From: Daejeonella sp.
Lineage (GTDB): Bacteria > Bacteroidota > Bacteroidia > Sphingobacteriales > Sphingobacteriaceae
Assembly: GCF_030695525.1 (NCBI RefSeq)
Contig: NZ_JAUYSS010000032.1
Location: 62,001-126,000, forward strand
DNA: 64,000 bases
Reading direction: 5' to 3'
Every line of letters begins with the position of its first letter. The first letter of the stretch is position 1. The translations under genes and the position numbers were made by a program. The notes beneath the pieces were generated by a model. That model saw only the letters and a list, made by a program, of their open reading frames with translations. It had not been told where the DNA came from and made no database searches. Shown here piece by piece: positions 1 to 9,357 of this stretch.

Positions 1-1
1 T

Positions 2-421
2 ATTGATTTGTTACCTCATGATAAGATTATTGAACTTATTCAGGCTCAGAAGATGGTGAATGGACGTAAAACGCTCTCTGGATTATTATCTGATTTGTTC
101 ACAAAGAAATTTGCTGATGCCTTAGCAAAATTTTTACCTGTTGAAAAAAATCTGGCTTCCTTAACTAAGGAAGATATTCAGAAAATTGATCAATACATTC
201 ATCATTTTGATGTGAAACCTGCAGGTGACAAGGGCTATGATAAAGCTGAAGTAATGAGAGGAGGGGTAGCTACTGATGAACTATCCTCAAAAACGCTTGA
301 GGCTAAAAAAGTGCCTGGTTTGTTTTTTGGTGGTGAATGTGTTGATGTAACCGGATGGCTGGGTGGTTATAACTTTCAATGGGCATGGTCGGCTGGTTTT
401 GTTATTGCGCAGAATATTTAA
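2..421 (+). CDS. HI0933/YhiN-type flavoprotein, C-terminal part
   Basis: The window opens inside this gene, so only about the last 140 residues are visible and the TTG at 8 is not the true start. The tail segment GECVDVTGWLGGYNFQWAW matches the closing FAD-binding motif of HI0933-like (YhiN) NAD(P)/FAD-dependent oxidoreductases, where a GGYN-QWAW-SG signature contacts the isoalloxazine side of FAD. These are cytosolic flavoproteins of about 400 residues with no firmly established substrate. The gene ends just before a strong palindrome that probably terminates it. The family call is confident; the biochemical role is unknown. Confidence 0.85.
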   Translation: MDLLPHDKIIELIQAQKMVNGRKTLSGLLSDLFTKKFADALAKFLPVEKNLASLTKEDIQKIDQYIHHFDVKPAGDKGYDKAEVMRGGVATDELSSKTLEAKKVPGLFFGGECVDVTGWLGGYNFQWAWSAGFVIAQNI

Positions 422-427
422 TTTGAT

Positions 428-480
428 AACGCAGACAGGGTTTAAAACCCTGTCTGCGTTTAAAACCCTGTCAGCTTTTT
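428..480. terminator. Large palindrome, probable bidirectional terminator
   Basis: Two 16-base arms, AACGCAGACAGGGTTT (428-443) and its exact complement (445-460), are separated by one base. A second copy of the AAACCCTGTC word (463-472) follows, then AGCTTTTT. Either right arm can pair with the left arm, and the second pairing is followed by a T run. It lies between convergent genes and overlaps the end of the minus-strand amidohydrolase, as expected for a shared terminator. Confidence 0.7.
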
Positions 481-3400
481 AATCACATTCCGGATGTGTG
501 AAAGTATAAGTCTCAACATTACCCTGTGGGATTGTATAGCTTTCTGATCTGCTCATCTGCCACCAGAATAAATTTCGTGCTTTTTCACGACTAATAGTTT
601 CATTCATTGTTTCGGTATCATACACACGACCATTTATGATCACATACTTGATTTTTTCGGTATTTCGGATGTCATCAAGAGGATTTGCATCCAGAATAAG
701 CATATCTGCCAGTTTTCCGGTCTCCAGTGAGCCTATTTCCTTAGCCATACCTAAATGCTCAGCACCATTTAATGTGGCGCTCCTGATAGCCTGCAGTGAC
801 GACATACCTCCCTGGGCGAACATCCATAACTCCCAGTGTGCCCCAAGTCCCTGCAACTGCCCATGTGCTCCCAGGTTTACGTTAGTCCCGCCATCTGAAA
901 GTTCCTTCGCAGCCCTTGCAACTTTAATATGGCCATAATCTGCAAATGCTGAAGTTGTTCTTCTTCTCGATCTTGAGTCGATTATATAGCGAGGGGTGTA
1001 ACTTAAAAGCCGCTCATTTTCCCATACATTGGTACGGTCATACCAGTAGTTTTCGCCTGACTGAGATCCATAACTAACAATCAGAGTCGGAGTATAAGAT
1101 GTGGTACTTTTATTCCAAAGTGCCTTAACATCTTTAAACAAGGGAACCTGAGGGATGTTATGTTCCAGACTGGTATGACCATCCTGGATATGAGTCAGGT
1201 TATGAAAGAAGGTAGATCCGCCTTCAGGAACAACCTCTAATTGTAATTCCCTGGCAGCCTGTATAATCTGCTGCCGCTGATCCCTCCTTGGCTGATTGTA
1301 TGATTTTACGGAAAAAGCTCCAACAGCTTTCATCCTTCTCAAAGCAGATCTTGCATCATCCAGACTATTCACAACAGCTTTAAAATCTCCGTCAGCACCA
1401 TACAGAATGGTTCCTGTCGAGTAGACTCTTGGCCCAACCATATGGCCAGCCCTGACCATTTCTGCCTGGCTGAATACCATTTCAGTATTGGCAGAAGGAT
1501 CATGTGATGTAGTTACCCCAAAAGCAAGGTTGGCATAATAACTCCAATCCTGCTGCGGACTAACCCCATCAGAACTGGCTCTAAGATGACTATGTACATC
1601 AATAATACCTGGCATAATCGTTTTTCCGCTTGCATTAATGACCCTTGCACCTTCAGGAATACTTATGTTAGTACCAATGGCTGTGATTTTGTTTTGGTCG
1701 ATCACAATTGTACCATTTTCAATCACTTCATCACCTTTCATCGTGATAATCCGCGCATTCGTTATCGCGATTTTGCCTTCTGGCAGATCTGATTTTAATC
1801 GCAAATCAATATCTAATCCCAAAGTGTCAGATTTGGCTACTTTTTCGGAGCTACCCAGAAAGCTAAAAGTACTGTGGATATCCCTTGAAAAATACTTAGG
1901 GCCCAATGTCCAGTTTAACCGCTTTGAGTCTTTACTCCAATGGATATAGGTCCCGGCATCTTTACTAACTTTTGTAAGAGGCAGGGATTTGTTATTAGAA
2001 GAAAGTTCCAATGCCATTCCTGTATTTGCAAAAGGGGTGATATAAACATTGAAGAGTTCTGTAAATGCTATCCATTTTCCATCAGGGCTCGGACTAAAGA
2101 CATTTGCATAGGTTGATGTGTAATGAGTCCGGATATTTCCACCATTCAGATCCATACTTTTCAGCGCTTTTTTATCTCCCTCAGTACTCTGGAAAAATAT
2201 ACGGCTATCATTTGTATCAAAACTTGGACGGATACCATTGTTCAGAATTAAACTTGGTGTTCCCCCGTTTACCGGTATGGTATAGATACCGGGATTCTTT
2301 CCGAATGCATATCCTAATACATCATTTCCCACCCCTTTTCTGTAAACAATTTTATCCCCTCTGTTTGAGAACTTCGGACTATAATAATAACCCTTTTCAG
2401 TACTAAGTTTCATAAAGGAAGAGTCGGGTATACTAAACTTCATGATAGAGCCTCGATTATCATCCGACCAGCTTACATAGACCAGTGATTTACCATCCGG
2501 GCTAAAATCCGGTTCAAATTCAAACTCATTACCACTTGAAATCCGAATTGGCTTTCCGTTTGGAAGATCCTTTAAATAGATGTGTCCAGCTGCATTGAAA
2601 GCTACTTTTTTACCATCAGGAGATGTACTGAGCTGGCGGATCATTTTGGCGAAAAACTCCTCATTAAATACCTTCTGCTCAAAATGAAGAGCATCGGTGA
2701 TTGTTTGATTGACACTTACTTCAAATGGAATTTCACTTAAATATTGAGTCAATACCTCAAGTTTTCTGATCTTTCCCTCAGCATAGAAAACAATCTCTCT
2801 GCTGTCTGGTGTCCAGGCAAAATTGGGATAAAGCCCAAAAATTGCCCAGGCTTCCTGCTGATCATGGCTAAGATCATCATAAACCGACCATTCTTCACCT
2901 GTTTGTAGGTCCTGTATAAATAACTCCGTATTCAAACGGACCCTTCTTACAAAAGCCAGAAACTTACCATCAGGTGAAATCTGAGGGCGCATAGCACCTC
3001 CGCTGCCTCCTGCAACAGTTTCTATACTACCATTTTCGCGATTGAGTCTGCGGATATTATAAATTTCGCCGTTCGGGTCTTTATTGTATTGGAATAAAGG
3101 ACCCGGACTAACATCCTCAGAAAAGTAAACATATTTACCATCTGGAGAAACTACAGGCTCTCCGGCATCCTGCTGATCATTCTTTCTTATAGTTAGTTGA
3201 ACACCTTCACCACCGCCTGCAATATGGTACATCCACATTTCTCCGGCACCAAGTGAACGCTTACTGGTGAAATGCTTTCTGGCTATTAAATATTCACTAT
3301 CTGGTGTCCAGACTGCATTATTCAATAAGCGAAATGTTTCTGTAGTTATCGGTCTCTTACCGGATCCATCAGTATTCATGATCCAGATATTATCTCCACC

Positions 3401-3715
3401 GTCTTTGTCGCTTGTGTATGAAATATATCTTCCGTTAGGGCTAAATCTTGGTTGGACTTCTGAGGCCATGCCTCCTGCAAGCAATGTAGCTTTGCCTCCT
3501 GTAATTGGCATTCTGTAGATATCGCCAAGGAGATCAAAAACAATTGTCTGTCCATCCGGACTAAGGTCAAGGTTCATCCAGGTTCCTTCGTTAGTCTGAA
3601 AGCTTAATGATTTTGATGGCCCCGTAGGTTTTTCAACATTCCATTTCGGATTTTGCTGTGCTGACAACTCTAATGCCAGCAAAAATATTAATGTAAGTGT
3701 TAGTGCTCTCTTCAT
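479..3715 (-). CDS. Secreted TolB-like propeller / amidohydrolase fusion
   Basis: A protein of about 1078 residues with an N-terminal signal peptide (MKRALTLTLIFLLALELSAQ). I chose the ATG at 3715 because it places this peptide first; an upstream in-frame start at 3739 would add eight residues. Residues 40-620 contain many PD40/WD40-like repeats (SPDGK, FSPNGRYI, WTPDS), which form a TolB/DPP-IV-type beta-propeller. From about 650 an amidohydrolase domain follows, with the metal motif DVHSHLR near residue 708, a further His in NLGAHGQ near 950, and the family ending GSLETGKLADMLILDANP. This two-domain architecture is common in Bacteroidota and resembles imidazolonepropionase-like and dipeptidase-like hydrolases. 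The substrate is unknown. It probably acts in the periplasm. Confidence 0.9.
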   Translation of the reverse strand: MKRALTLTLIFLLALELSAQQNPKWNVEKPTGPSKSLSFQTNEGTWMNLDLSPDGQTIVFDLLGDIYRMPITGGKATLLAGGMASEVQPRFSPNGRYISYTSDKDGGDNIWIMNTDGSGKRPITTETFRLLNNAVWTPDSEYLIARKHFTSKRSLGAGEMWMYHIAGGGEGVQLTIRKNDQQDAGEPVVSPDGKYVYFSEDVSPGPLFQYNKDPNGEIYNIRRLNRENGSIETVAGGSGGAMRPQISPDGKFLAFVRRVRLNTELFIQDLQTGEEWSVYDDLSHDQQEAWAIFGLYPNFAWTPDSREIVFYAEGKIRKLEVLTQYLSEIPFEVSVNQTITDALHFEQKVFNEEFFAKMIRQLSTSPDGKKVAFNAAGHIYLKDLPNGKPIRISSGNEFEFEPDFSPDGKSLVYVSWSDDNRGSIMKFSIPDSSFMKLSTEKGYYYSPKFSNRGDKIVYRKGVGNDVLGYAFGKNPGIYTIPVNGGTPSLILNNGIRPSFDTNDSRIFFQSTEGDKKALKSMDLNGGNIRTHYTSTYANVFSPSPDGKWIAFTELFNVYITPFANTGMALELSSNNKSLPLTKVSKDAGTYIHWSKDSKRLNWTLGPKYFSRDIHSTFSFLGSSEKVAKSDTLGLDIDLRLKSDLPEGKIAITNARIITMKGDEVIENGTIVIDQNKITAIGTNISIPEGARVINASGKTIMPGIIDVHSHLRASSDGVSPQQDWSYYANLAFGVTTSHDPSANTEMVFSQAEMVRAGHMVGPRVYSTGTILYGADGDFKAVVNSLDDARSALRRMKAVGAFSVKSYNQPRRDQRQQIIQAARELQLEVVPEGGSTFFHNLTHIQDGHTSLEHNIPQVPLFKDVKALWNKSTTSYTPTLIVSYGSQSGENYWYDRTNVWENERLLSYTPRYIIDSRSRRRTTSAFADYGHIKVARAAKELSDGGTNVNLGAHGQLQGLGAHWELWMFAQGGMSSLQAIRSATLNGAEHLGMAKEIGSLETGKLADMLILDANPLDDIRNTEKIKYVIINGRVYDTETMNETISREKARNLFWWQMSRSESYTIPQGNVETYTFTHPECD

Positions 3716-3833
3716 GTAAAAAATCAATTCAACCCGCAATTTAGTAAATATTCATAGTTTTGAGTTAATCAGCTATTAAATGAAGATTTCTTGATTTTAT
3801 TGTGATAAATCATTAAAGCCCGAACCAACAAGA

Positions 3834-5732
3834 ATGACAATTCAATCAATCCTTTCTAATTACTGGGGTTTTTCCACATTCCGGCCATTGCAGGAGGATA
3901 TTATTCAGTCGGTTCTGGAGGGTAAGGATACACTTGCGCTCATGCCTACAGGAGGGGGTAAATCCCTGTGTTTTCAGGTTCCTGCACTATTAAAACCGGG
4001 TATCTGCATAGTCGTTTCACCATTGATAGCCCTGATGAAAGATCAGGTTGAGAATCTGAAGGAAAAGGGTATAAAGGCAATCGCAATTATTTCAGGTATG
4101 GGAAAAAGGGAAGTAGATATTGCCCTGGATAATTGTATTTATGGAGATATCAAGTTTCTCTATCTTTCGCCCGAAAGACTTTTGTCGGATCTGGTAAGGG
4201 AGCGTATCAGGCATATGAAAGTCAATCTGATCGCAATAGATGAAGCGCATTGTATATCGCAATGGGGTTATGATTTCAGACCTCCATATCTTCATTTAAC
4301 TGAATTAAGGGAACTTCATCCTGAAATTCCTGTACTTGCCCTTACCGCAACCGCTACTGAACGTGTTGCAGCAGATATACAGCAAAAACTCAATTTTAAA
4401 AATGGGCAGGTATTCAGAAAATCTTTTGAACGATTAAATCTGAGTTATCTGGTTTACAATGAAGAAAACAAACTTAGAAAGCTCATATCCATAGCAAAGA
4501 ATGTAAAAGGCTCTGGCATTATTTACGTCAGGAACAGACGTGAAACGCAGGAAGTTTCCAGACAACTCAATCTGGAAGGCATAACAAGTGATTTTTATCA
4601 TGCCGGTCTTGAAACTCCTTTAAGGATGAAAAAGCAATCTGCCTGGAAAAGCTCGGAGATCAGGATAATAGTTGCAACAAATGCATTCGGTATGGGAATT
4701 GACAAAGCGGATGTTCGTTTTGTCATCCATCTGGATTTGCCCGAGAGCCTGGAAGCATACTATCAGGAAGCCGGAAGGGGAGGCCGGGATGAGAAGAAAG
4801 CTTATGCGGTTTTACTATATTCTAATGCAGATAAAGCTCTGATTACTAAAAGACTAGATCAGCATTACCCTTCAATTGATGAGATAAAACAGATCTATCA
4901 TCATCTTGGAAATTATTATCAGCTTGCCTATGGGGCGGGGGAAGGCCTTTCATTAGAATTTGATCTGGCAGATTTTTGCAACAGGTTTAAATTGGATCCT
5001 ATACGAACGATACATGCATTAAAGTTTCTTGAGCATGATGAATATATCGCATTGAGTGAAACCGTCTTTTTACCCTCCCGGGTTCAGGTACTTTTTGCGC
5101 ATGAAGATCTTTATCGTTTTCAGGTTGGTCAACCGGCTTTCGATCATTTTATTAAAGTTTTATTAAGATCATATGGAGGTGTTTTTGAACAGTTAGTAGG
5201 TGTCAAAGAGAGCGATCTCGCAAAACGGGTTGGTATTAGCAGAGCTGAAACGGTTAAAATACTTAGCAAATTACATGAGCTGCAGGTAATTAATTATATA
5301 CAGCAAACTGATAAACCTCAGTTAAATTTTATTAAGCCAAGGGCCGACTCACTACATCTGTATATTGATCGAAAATACCATGCAGATCGCTATCAGATTC
5401 ATAAATCACAGGTCGAAGCTGTTCTGGCTTATGCAGAAAATCATAAATGCAGGAGTCAGCAATTACTCCACTATTTCAACGAAACCCATGCAAAGGTTTG
5501 TGGTGTGTGTGATGTTTGTATTGAAAATAGAAAGCTGACAAAAAGTGATGGCCGTACTGATGAAATTATCAAGGAAGTTTTAAATGAATTAAGTAAGAAT
5601 CCTTCACATCTCGATCAGCTCATGGAAGCCATAACTACAGGTAATTCTAATGAAAGGCTTAAGGTTATCAGAATGATGCTTGATGCCGGAACGATTAAAG
5701 TGAACGGGGAGTTTTACTATTTAAAAAGCTGA
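3834..5732 (+). CDS. recQ: RecQ-family ATP-dependent DNA helicase
   Basis: A 632-residue superfamily 2 helicase that unwinds DNA 3' to 5' during recombination and fork repair. Visible motifs are the Walker A region MPTGGGKSLCFQ (about residues 36-48), the DEAH box followed by CISQWGYDFRP (about 136-150), helicase motif VI in QEAGRGGRD, and a zinc-binding RecQ-CT region with clustered cysteines (C-x16-C-x2-C-x2-C, ending near residue 563). The C-terminal part looks like a winged helix without an obvious HRDC domain, which fits the shorter RecQ type; Bacteroidota often carry a second, longer RecQ. Divergent from the amidohydrolase gene. Confidence 0.95.
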   Translation: MTIQSILSNYWGFSTFRPLQEDIIQSVLEGKDTLALMPTGGGKSLCFQVPALLKPGICIVVSPLIALMKDQVENLKEKGIKAIAIISGMGKREVDIALDNCIYGDIKFLYLSPERLLSDLVRERIRHMKVNLIAIDEAHCISQWGYDFRPPYLHLTELRELHPEIPVLALTATATERVAADIQQKLNFKNGQVFRKSFERLNLSYLVYNEENKLRKLISIAKNVKGSGIIYVRNRRETQEVSRQLNLEGITSDFYHAGLETPLRMKKQSAWKSSEIRIIVATNAFGMGIDKADVRFVIHLDLPESLEAYYQEAGRGGRDEKKAYAVLLYSNADKALITKRLDQHYPSIDEIKQIYHHLGNYYQLAYGAGEGLSLEFDLADFCNRFKLDPIRTIHALKFLEHDEYIALSETVFLPSRVQVLFAHEDLYRFQVGQPAFDHFIKVLLRSYGGVFEQLVGVKESDLAKRVGISRAETVKILSKLHELQVINYIQQTDKPQLNFIKPRADSLHLYIDRKYHADRYQIHKSQVEAVLAYAENHKCRSQQLLHYFNETHAKVCGVCDVCIENRKLTKSDGRTDEIIKEVLNELSKNPSHLDQLMEAITTGNSNERLKVIRMMLDAGTIKVNGEFYYLKS

Positions 5733-5744
5733 AGGTTTTAAATA

Positions 5745-5899
5745 TGGGTGTTACCTCCCCCTGCCAGCACACAGGGCCAAACGCGCCTCCCTATCCGAAG
5801 GAGTCCTTTGGACCAGCGGGGGATAGAATGGATTTTCTCTGAAAAGGGCAATTCATCCCCCTGCAGTTTGACCCCCATCCTCCTAAAGAGGTTAGAATA
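5745..5899. repeat. GC-rich structured intergenic repeat, degenerate
   Basis: This stretch is clearly richer in G and C than its surroundings. It contains CTCCCCCTGCCAGC and, 50-60 bases later, ACCAGCGGGGGATAG, which are partial inverted copies, plus a local hairpin TCCGAAGGAGTCCTTTGGA and a right part reading GACCCCCATCCTCCTAAAG. Intergenic repeats built from CCCC-TAAAGGGG words are widespread in Bacteroidota, and this looks like a decayed member. A 66-codon minus-strand reading frame across it shows no recognisable protein and is not called. Confidence 0.5.
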
Positions 5900-6016
5900 A
5901 TACCCAGATATAAGAATGTAAACAGATTTTTTGGGCAATTACTAATAGTGATTTTTATGCTTATTTATTTATATTGTAACTTAATTATTGCGTTTGTTAT
6001 CAAAAGAAAAAGGACC

Positions 6017-6739
6017 ATGAGAAAGTTTTTACTGAATCTAATTGCTTATCTCTCTGCAGGTGTACTGTTATTGTCATCCTGCAATGGATTTGACTGTATA
6101 GAAGGCTCTGGCAATCAGGTCACTGAAACCAGGGATATAGGAACATTTACCCAAGTTAAGACAAGTGGTTCTCTTAAAATTGTACTTAGCCAGGATTCAA
6201 CAAGTTCTGTCAGGATTTTAGCTGATGATAATATTCAGGAGGAGATTCAAACCAGACTTAGTGGAAGAACGCTTAAAATTGATATTGACGGGAATTTTTG
6301 TGATGCAGGCCCGGTTACGATTTACCTTAGTTCAAAGGACTATCAAAAAATTGAATCTTCAGGTTCCGTTGAAATTTTGAGTGATGGAAAATTAGACCTA
6401 AACGAACTTGATGTGGATCTGCAGGGTTCATCAAAGGTGACGCTCGATCTGAACGTCAAATCATTAAAAACTTCTTCAAGCGGCTCATCTGAAATAGTTT
6501 TGAAAGGGCAGGCCGGAAGGCATGATCTGGATATGACCGGATCCAGCTCTGTAGAAGCGCTCGGATTTGTGGTCGGAGAGTACCGGATTAGTAGTACAGG
6601 TGCAAGCAAATCACGGATTAATGTATTAAATTCACTGGAAGTTAATTCTTATGGAGCCAGTGAAGTGGAGTATAAAGGTAAACCTTCTAAAATTAACAAA
6701 GATAATTCAGGTGCTTCAGTAGTCAGAAGCATCAATTGA
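6017..6739 (+). CDS. Head-GIN domain (DUF2807) lipoprotein
   Basis: A predicted lipoprotein of about 240 residues. The signal MRKFLLNLIAYLSAGVLLLS ends in the lipobox LLSSC. I chose the ATG at 6017, preceded by AAAAGGACC, because it starts the signal peptide; upstream in-frame codons from 5948 give an unlikely hydrophobic tail. The rest is a right-handed beta-solenoid-like putative auto-transporter adhesin, head-GIN domain, with repeating short strands rich in Ser, Gly and Asp (SSGSVEILSDGKLDL, QGSSKVTLDLNVKSL, TGSSSVEALGFVVG). The molecular function of the family is not settled. Located in the outer membrane or periplasm. Confidence 0.88.
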   Translation: MRKFLLNLIAYLSAGVLLLSSCNGFDCIEGSGNQVTETRDIGTFTQVKTSGSLKIVLSQDSTSSVRILADDNIQEEIQTRLSGRTLKIDIDGNFCDAGPVTIYLSSKDYQKIESSGSVEILSDGKLDLNELDVDLQGSSKVTLDLNVKSLKTSSSGSSEIVLKGQAGRHDLDMTGSSSVEALGFVVGEYRISSTGASKSRINVLNSLEVNSYGASEVEYKGKPSKINKDNSGASVVRSIN

Positions 6740-6808
6740 TTCTCATAGACATTCGAGTTTTATAAATTTCGCACAGATTAAATAATATTATTAATTTAAG
6801 CCTTATCA

Positions 6809-8119
6809 ATGCGAAATAATAAAGAGACGATAAAAGCCTGGGCCATGTTCGACTGGTCCAATTCAGCCTATAATCTGGTCATTACATCCACAATCTTTCC
6901 AGCTTATTATACAATAATTACTACCACTGAGGAATTTGGGGATCAGGTAATTTTTTTTGGCAGAACTTTTACTAACACCGCGCTATCAAATTATGCGCTG
7001 TCGCTAGCCTACCTTATTATGGCTCTTTTACTTCCGGTATTGTCCTCGATCGCAGATTTTAGGGGTAATAAGAAAATATTTATGAAGGTATTTACCTATA
7101 TAGGAAGTATTTCATGTGCCGGTCTTTATTTTTTTAAGCTGGAAACACTCGAACTTGGTATCATCTGTTTTACATTGGCTGCAATAGGTTATATCGGTGG
7201 GGTAATGTTCAATAATTCGTATTTGCCTGAAATTGCCACCGTAGATCAACAGGACAGGGTAAGTGCTAAAGGTTTCGCTTTCGGCTATGTAGGAAGTGTT
7301 ATTCTTCAGATTATCTGCTTTGTTTTTGTTCTTAAGCCTGAGCTTTTTGGTATTACAGATGCTTCATTACCCGCTCGTTTATCTTTTCTATTGGTAGGTA
7401 TCTGGTGGATAGGATTTGCTCAGATCCCATTTAAAAAGTTGCCTGCAGGAAGTCCTAACTACGATAAGATCACAAAAAGTACGGTTAAAAATGGATTTCA
7501 GGAACTTCTCAAAGTTTGGAATCAGCTAAAGTCGATGGTTTTATTAAAAAGATTTCTGCTCGCCTTCTTTTTCTATTCAATGGGAGTACAGACAATTATG
7601 CTTGTTGCTGCGGGCTTTGGAGAGAAAGTACTGAAACTTGGCACCTCAAAATTGATTGCTATCATTCTGATTATTCAGTTGGTGGCAATAGTTGGTGCAT
7701 TGATTATGTCGATTTTTGCAAAGAAATATGGTAATATCCAGGTTATTATGGTTGTTCTGTCGATCTGGATTGGAGTATGTATTACAGCTTATTACATTGA
7801 AAATGAAACTCAGTTCTATGCTGTTGCAGCAGTCGTGGGATTGGTAATGGGAGGGATACAGTCCATTTCCAGATCCACCTACTCCAAATTCCTTCCCCAA
7901 AATACACCCGATACAGCATCTTTTTTTAGTTTTTATGATGTAACAGAGAAGATTGCGATTGTTATTGGCCTGTTCAGTTTTGCATATATCGAAGAATTTA
8001 CCGGAAGTATGCGCAATTCGGCCATTAGCCTCGCCGGATTTTTTATATTTGGTTTAATCATCCTTTTCTCAATCTTTTTTATAAAGTCAGAAAATTCAGA
8101 TAGTTTGCGTTCAGTATAA
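6809..8119 (+). CDS. MFS transporter, UMF1/Atg22-like family
   Basis: A 436-residue polytopic membrane protein with 12 predicted hydrophobic segments. The N-terminus MRNNKETIKAWAMFDWSNSA, with the conserved WAMFDWANSAY-type motif before helix 1, is the hallmark of the UMF1 (Atg22-like) branch of the major facilitator superfamily, and the later GGIQSISRSTYSKFLPQ loop is also typical. Substrates are not established for bacterial members; the yeast relative exports amino acids from the vacuole. The gene stands alone, about 70 bases after the GIN-domain gene and 57 before the LutA-like gene. Confidence 0.93.
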   Translation: MRNNKETIKAWAMFDWSNSAYNLVITSTIFPAYYTIITTTEEFGDQVIFFGRTFTNTALSNYALSLAYLIMALLLPVLSSIADFRGNKKIFMKVFTYIGSISCAGLYFFKLETLELGIICFTLAAIGYIGGVMFNNSYLPEIATVDQQDRVSAKGFAFGYVGSVILQIICFVFVLKPELFGITDASLPARLSFLLVGIWWIGFAQIPFKKLPAGSPNYDKITKSTVKNGFQELLKVWNQLKSMVLLKRFLLAFFFYSMGVQTIMLVAAGFGEKVLKLGTSKLIAIILIIQLVAIVGALIMSIFAKKYGNIQVIMVVLSIWIGVCITAYYIENETQFYAVAAVVGLVMGGIQSISRSTYSKFLPQNTPDTASFFSFYDVTEKIAIVIGLFSFAYIEEFTGSMRNSAISLAGFFIFGLIILFSIFFIKSENSDSLRSV

Positions 8120-8176
8120 TTTTTTTTCGGAATTTAGCAGGATTCCCTTCCTCCTGATAAAATCTGTTTTAAGAAT

Positions 8177-8905
8177 ATGAATGTTGAATTATTTATTCCC
8201 TGCTTTATCGATCAGTTATACCCTCAGACTGCATTTAACACGATTAAGATTCTTGAAAAGGCTGGATGTAAAGTAATGTATAATGCTGAACAAACCTGTT
8301 GCGGACAACCGGCTTATAATGCTGGTTTTTGGGAAGAGGCTAAAGTGGTAGGAGCAAAATTTCTGAATGATTTTTCTGATAGTACCTATATCGTTTCACC
8401 TTCGGCATCCTGTACAGGTATGGTAAAAAATTCATTTAACGACCTTTTTACGAATACTGCAGTACATAATAAATGCCGTTCCATTCAAAATAACATTCAT
8501 GAATTATCTGGATTTCTGGTGAATATTCTGAAGAAAGATTATTTTGGAGCAGAATTGGAAGGAAGGGCGGTTTATCACGATTCCTGTTCAGCATTAAGGG
8601 AATGTAATATTAAAACCGAACCCAGGCAGTTGCTGACAAAGGTGCATGGTCTTGACCTTGTTGAGATGAAGGATACAGATGTTTGCTGTGGTTTTGGGGG
8701 CACGTTTGCAGTCAAATTTGATTCTATCTCCAGTGCCATGGCAGAACAGAAGATTAATAATGCACTTGAAATGGAGGCTGATTATATTATTTCAACTGAT
8801 GCATCCTGTTTAATTAACCTTCAGGCTTATATTGATCAGCATAATCTCAAGCTAAAAACTATGCATATTGCTGATGTTCTGGCAAGTGGTTGGGGAAATG
8901 TATAA
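8177..8905 (+). CDS. lutA: LutA/YkgE-type (Fe-S)-binding oxidoreductase subunit
   Basis: A 242-residue protein with two cysteine-rich CCG domains. The first has CCGQPAYNAGFWEEA near residues 40-55 and the second CCGFGGTFAVKF near 172-183; each CCG motif contributes cysteines for an Fe-S cluster of the heterodisulfide-reductase type. It matches LutA, one of three proteins (LutABC) that oxidise L-lactate to pyruvate. The LutB and LutC partners are not adjacent, so they must lie elsewhere or the protein serves another oxidoreductase. A weak hairpin (AAACCT/AGGTTT, 8904-8924) follows the stop. Convergent with the Rrf2 gene. Confidence 0.88.
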   Translation: MNVELFIPCFIDQLYPQTAFNTIKILEKAGCKVMYNAEQTCCGQPAYNAGFWEEAKVVGAKFLNDFSDSTYIVSPSASCTGMVKNSFNDLFTNTAVHNKCRSIQNNIHELSGFLVNILKKDYFGAELEGRAVYHDSCSALRECNIKTEPRQLLTKVHGLDLVEMKDTDVCCGFGGTFAVKFDSISSAMAEQKINNALEMEADYIISTDASCLINLQAYIDQHNLKLKTMHIADVLASGWGNV

Positions 8906-8923
8906 ACCTGTTTTTTAAAGGTT

Positions 8924-9355
8924 TTACCCGATCAGGAACGCAAGCCCATTGCTTACAGGATCGCAAAGATCCTTTACTTTTTTCTCCCGGAATAATTTTT
9001 CAATCAAATCACGTGCAACCTTATAATCGTCATGAATAGGGCATGGATGTGAGGCTGAACATTTGCTTAAACCCAGACCACAACCCTTAAATACCTGGTC
9101 TCCTTCAATGGCCTCCACGATATTGATTATTGGCTGAACACGCTGTGATTCATTGATGAAAAAACCGCCTGATGGCCCCTTGGAGCTATGTATTAAACCT
9201 TTCCGCACTAAGGTTTGTAGTATTTTACCAACAGTATGTTCACTTGCTTCTATGTGATTCGCAATTTCAACCATACCGGCTTTATCATTCTCCTCAGCCT
9301 TTGATGCCAGATATATAACGGCCTTTATCGCTGTCTTACAGGTATAACTTAACAT
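8924..9355 (-). CDS. Rrf2-family Fe-S regulator, NsrR/IscR-like (module 1)
   Basis: A 143-residue winged-helix regulator of the Rrf2 family. The DNA-binding part ends with the wing signature KGPSGGFFI, and the effector region carries Cys92, Cys99 and Cys105 plus His108 in CGLGLSKCSASHPCPIHDDY. That ligand set resembles the IscR/NsrR cluster site, with one extra residue between the first two cysteines. Such proteins sense nitric oxide or Fe-S status through the cluster. It is the last gene of the ric operon, two bases after the DUF59 gene, so it probably autoregulates through the palindrome at 12790-12809. It is a paralogue of the regulator at 16430-16864. Confidence 0.9.
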   Translation of the reverse strand: MLSYTCKTAIKAVIYLASKAEENDKAGMVEIANHIEASEHTVGKILQTLVRKGLIHSSKGPSGGFFINESQRVQPIINIVEAIEGDQVFKGCGLGLSKCSASHPCPIHDDYKVARDLIEKLFREKKVKDLCDPVSNGLAFLIG

Positions 9356-9357
9356 TT

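Noticed and set aside
5738-5938. A 66-codon minus-strand reading frame across the GC-rich repeat
   Set aside because: No protein-like pattern, and the region is explained by inverted-repeat structure; kept as a repeat only.
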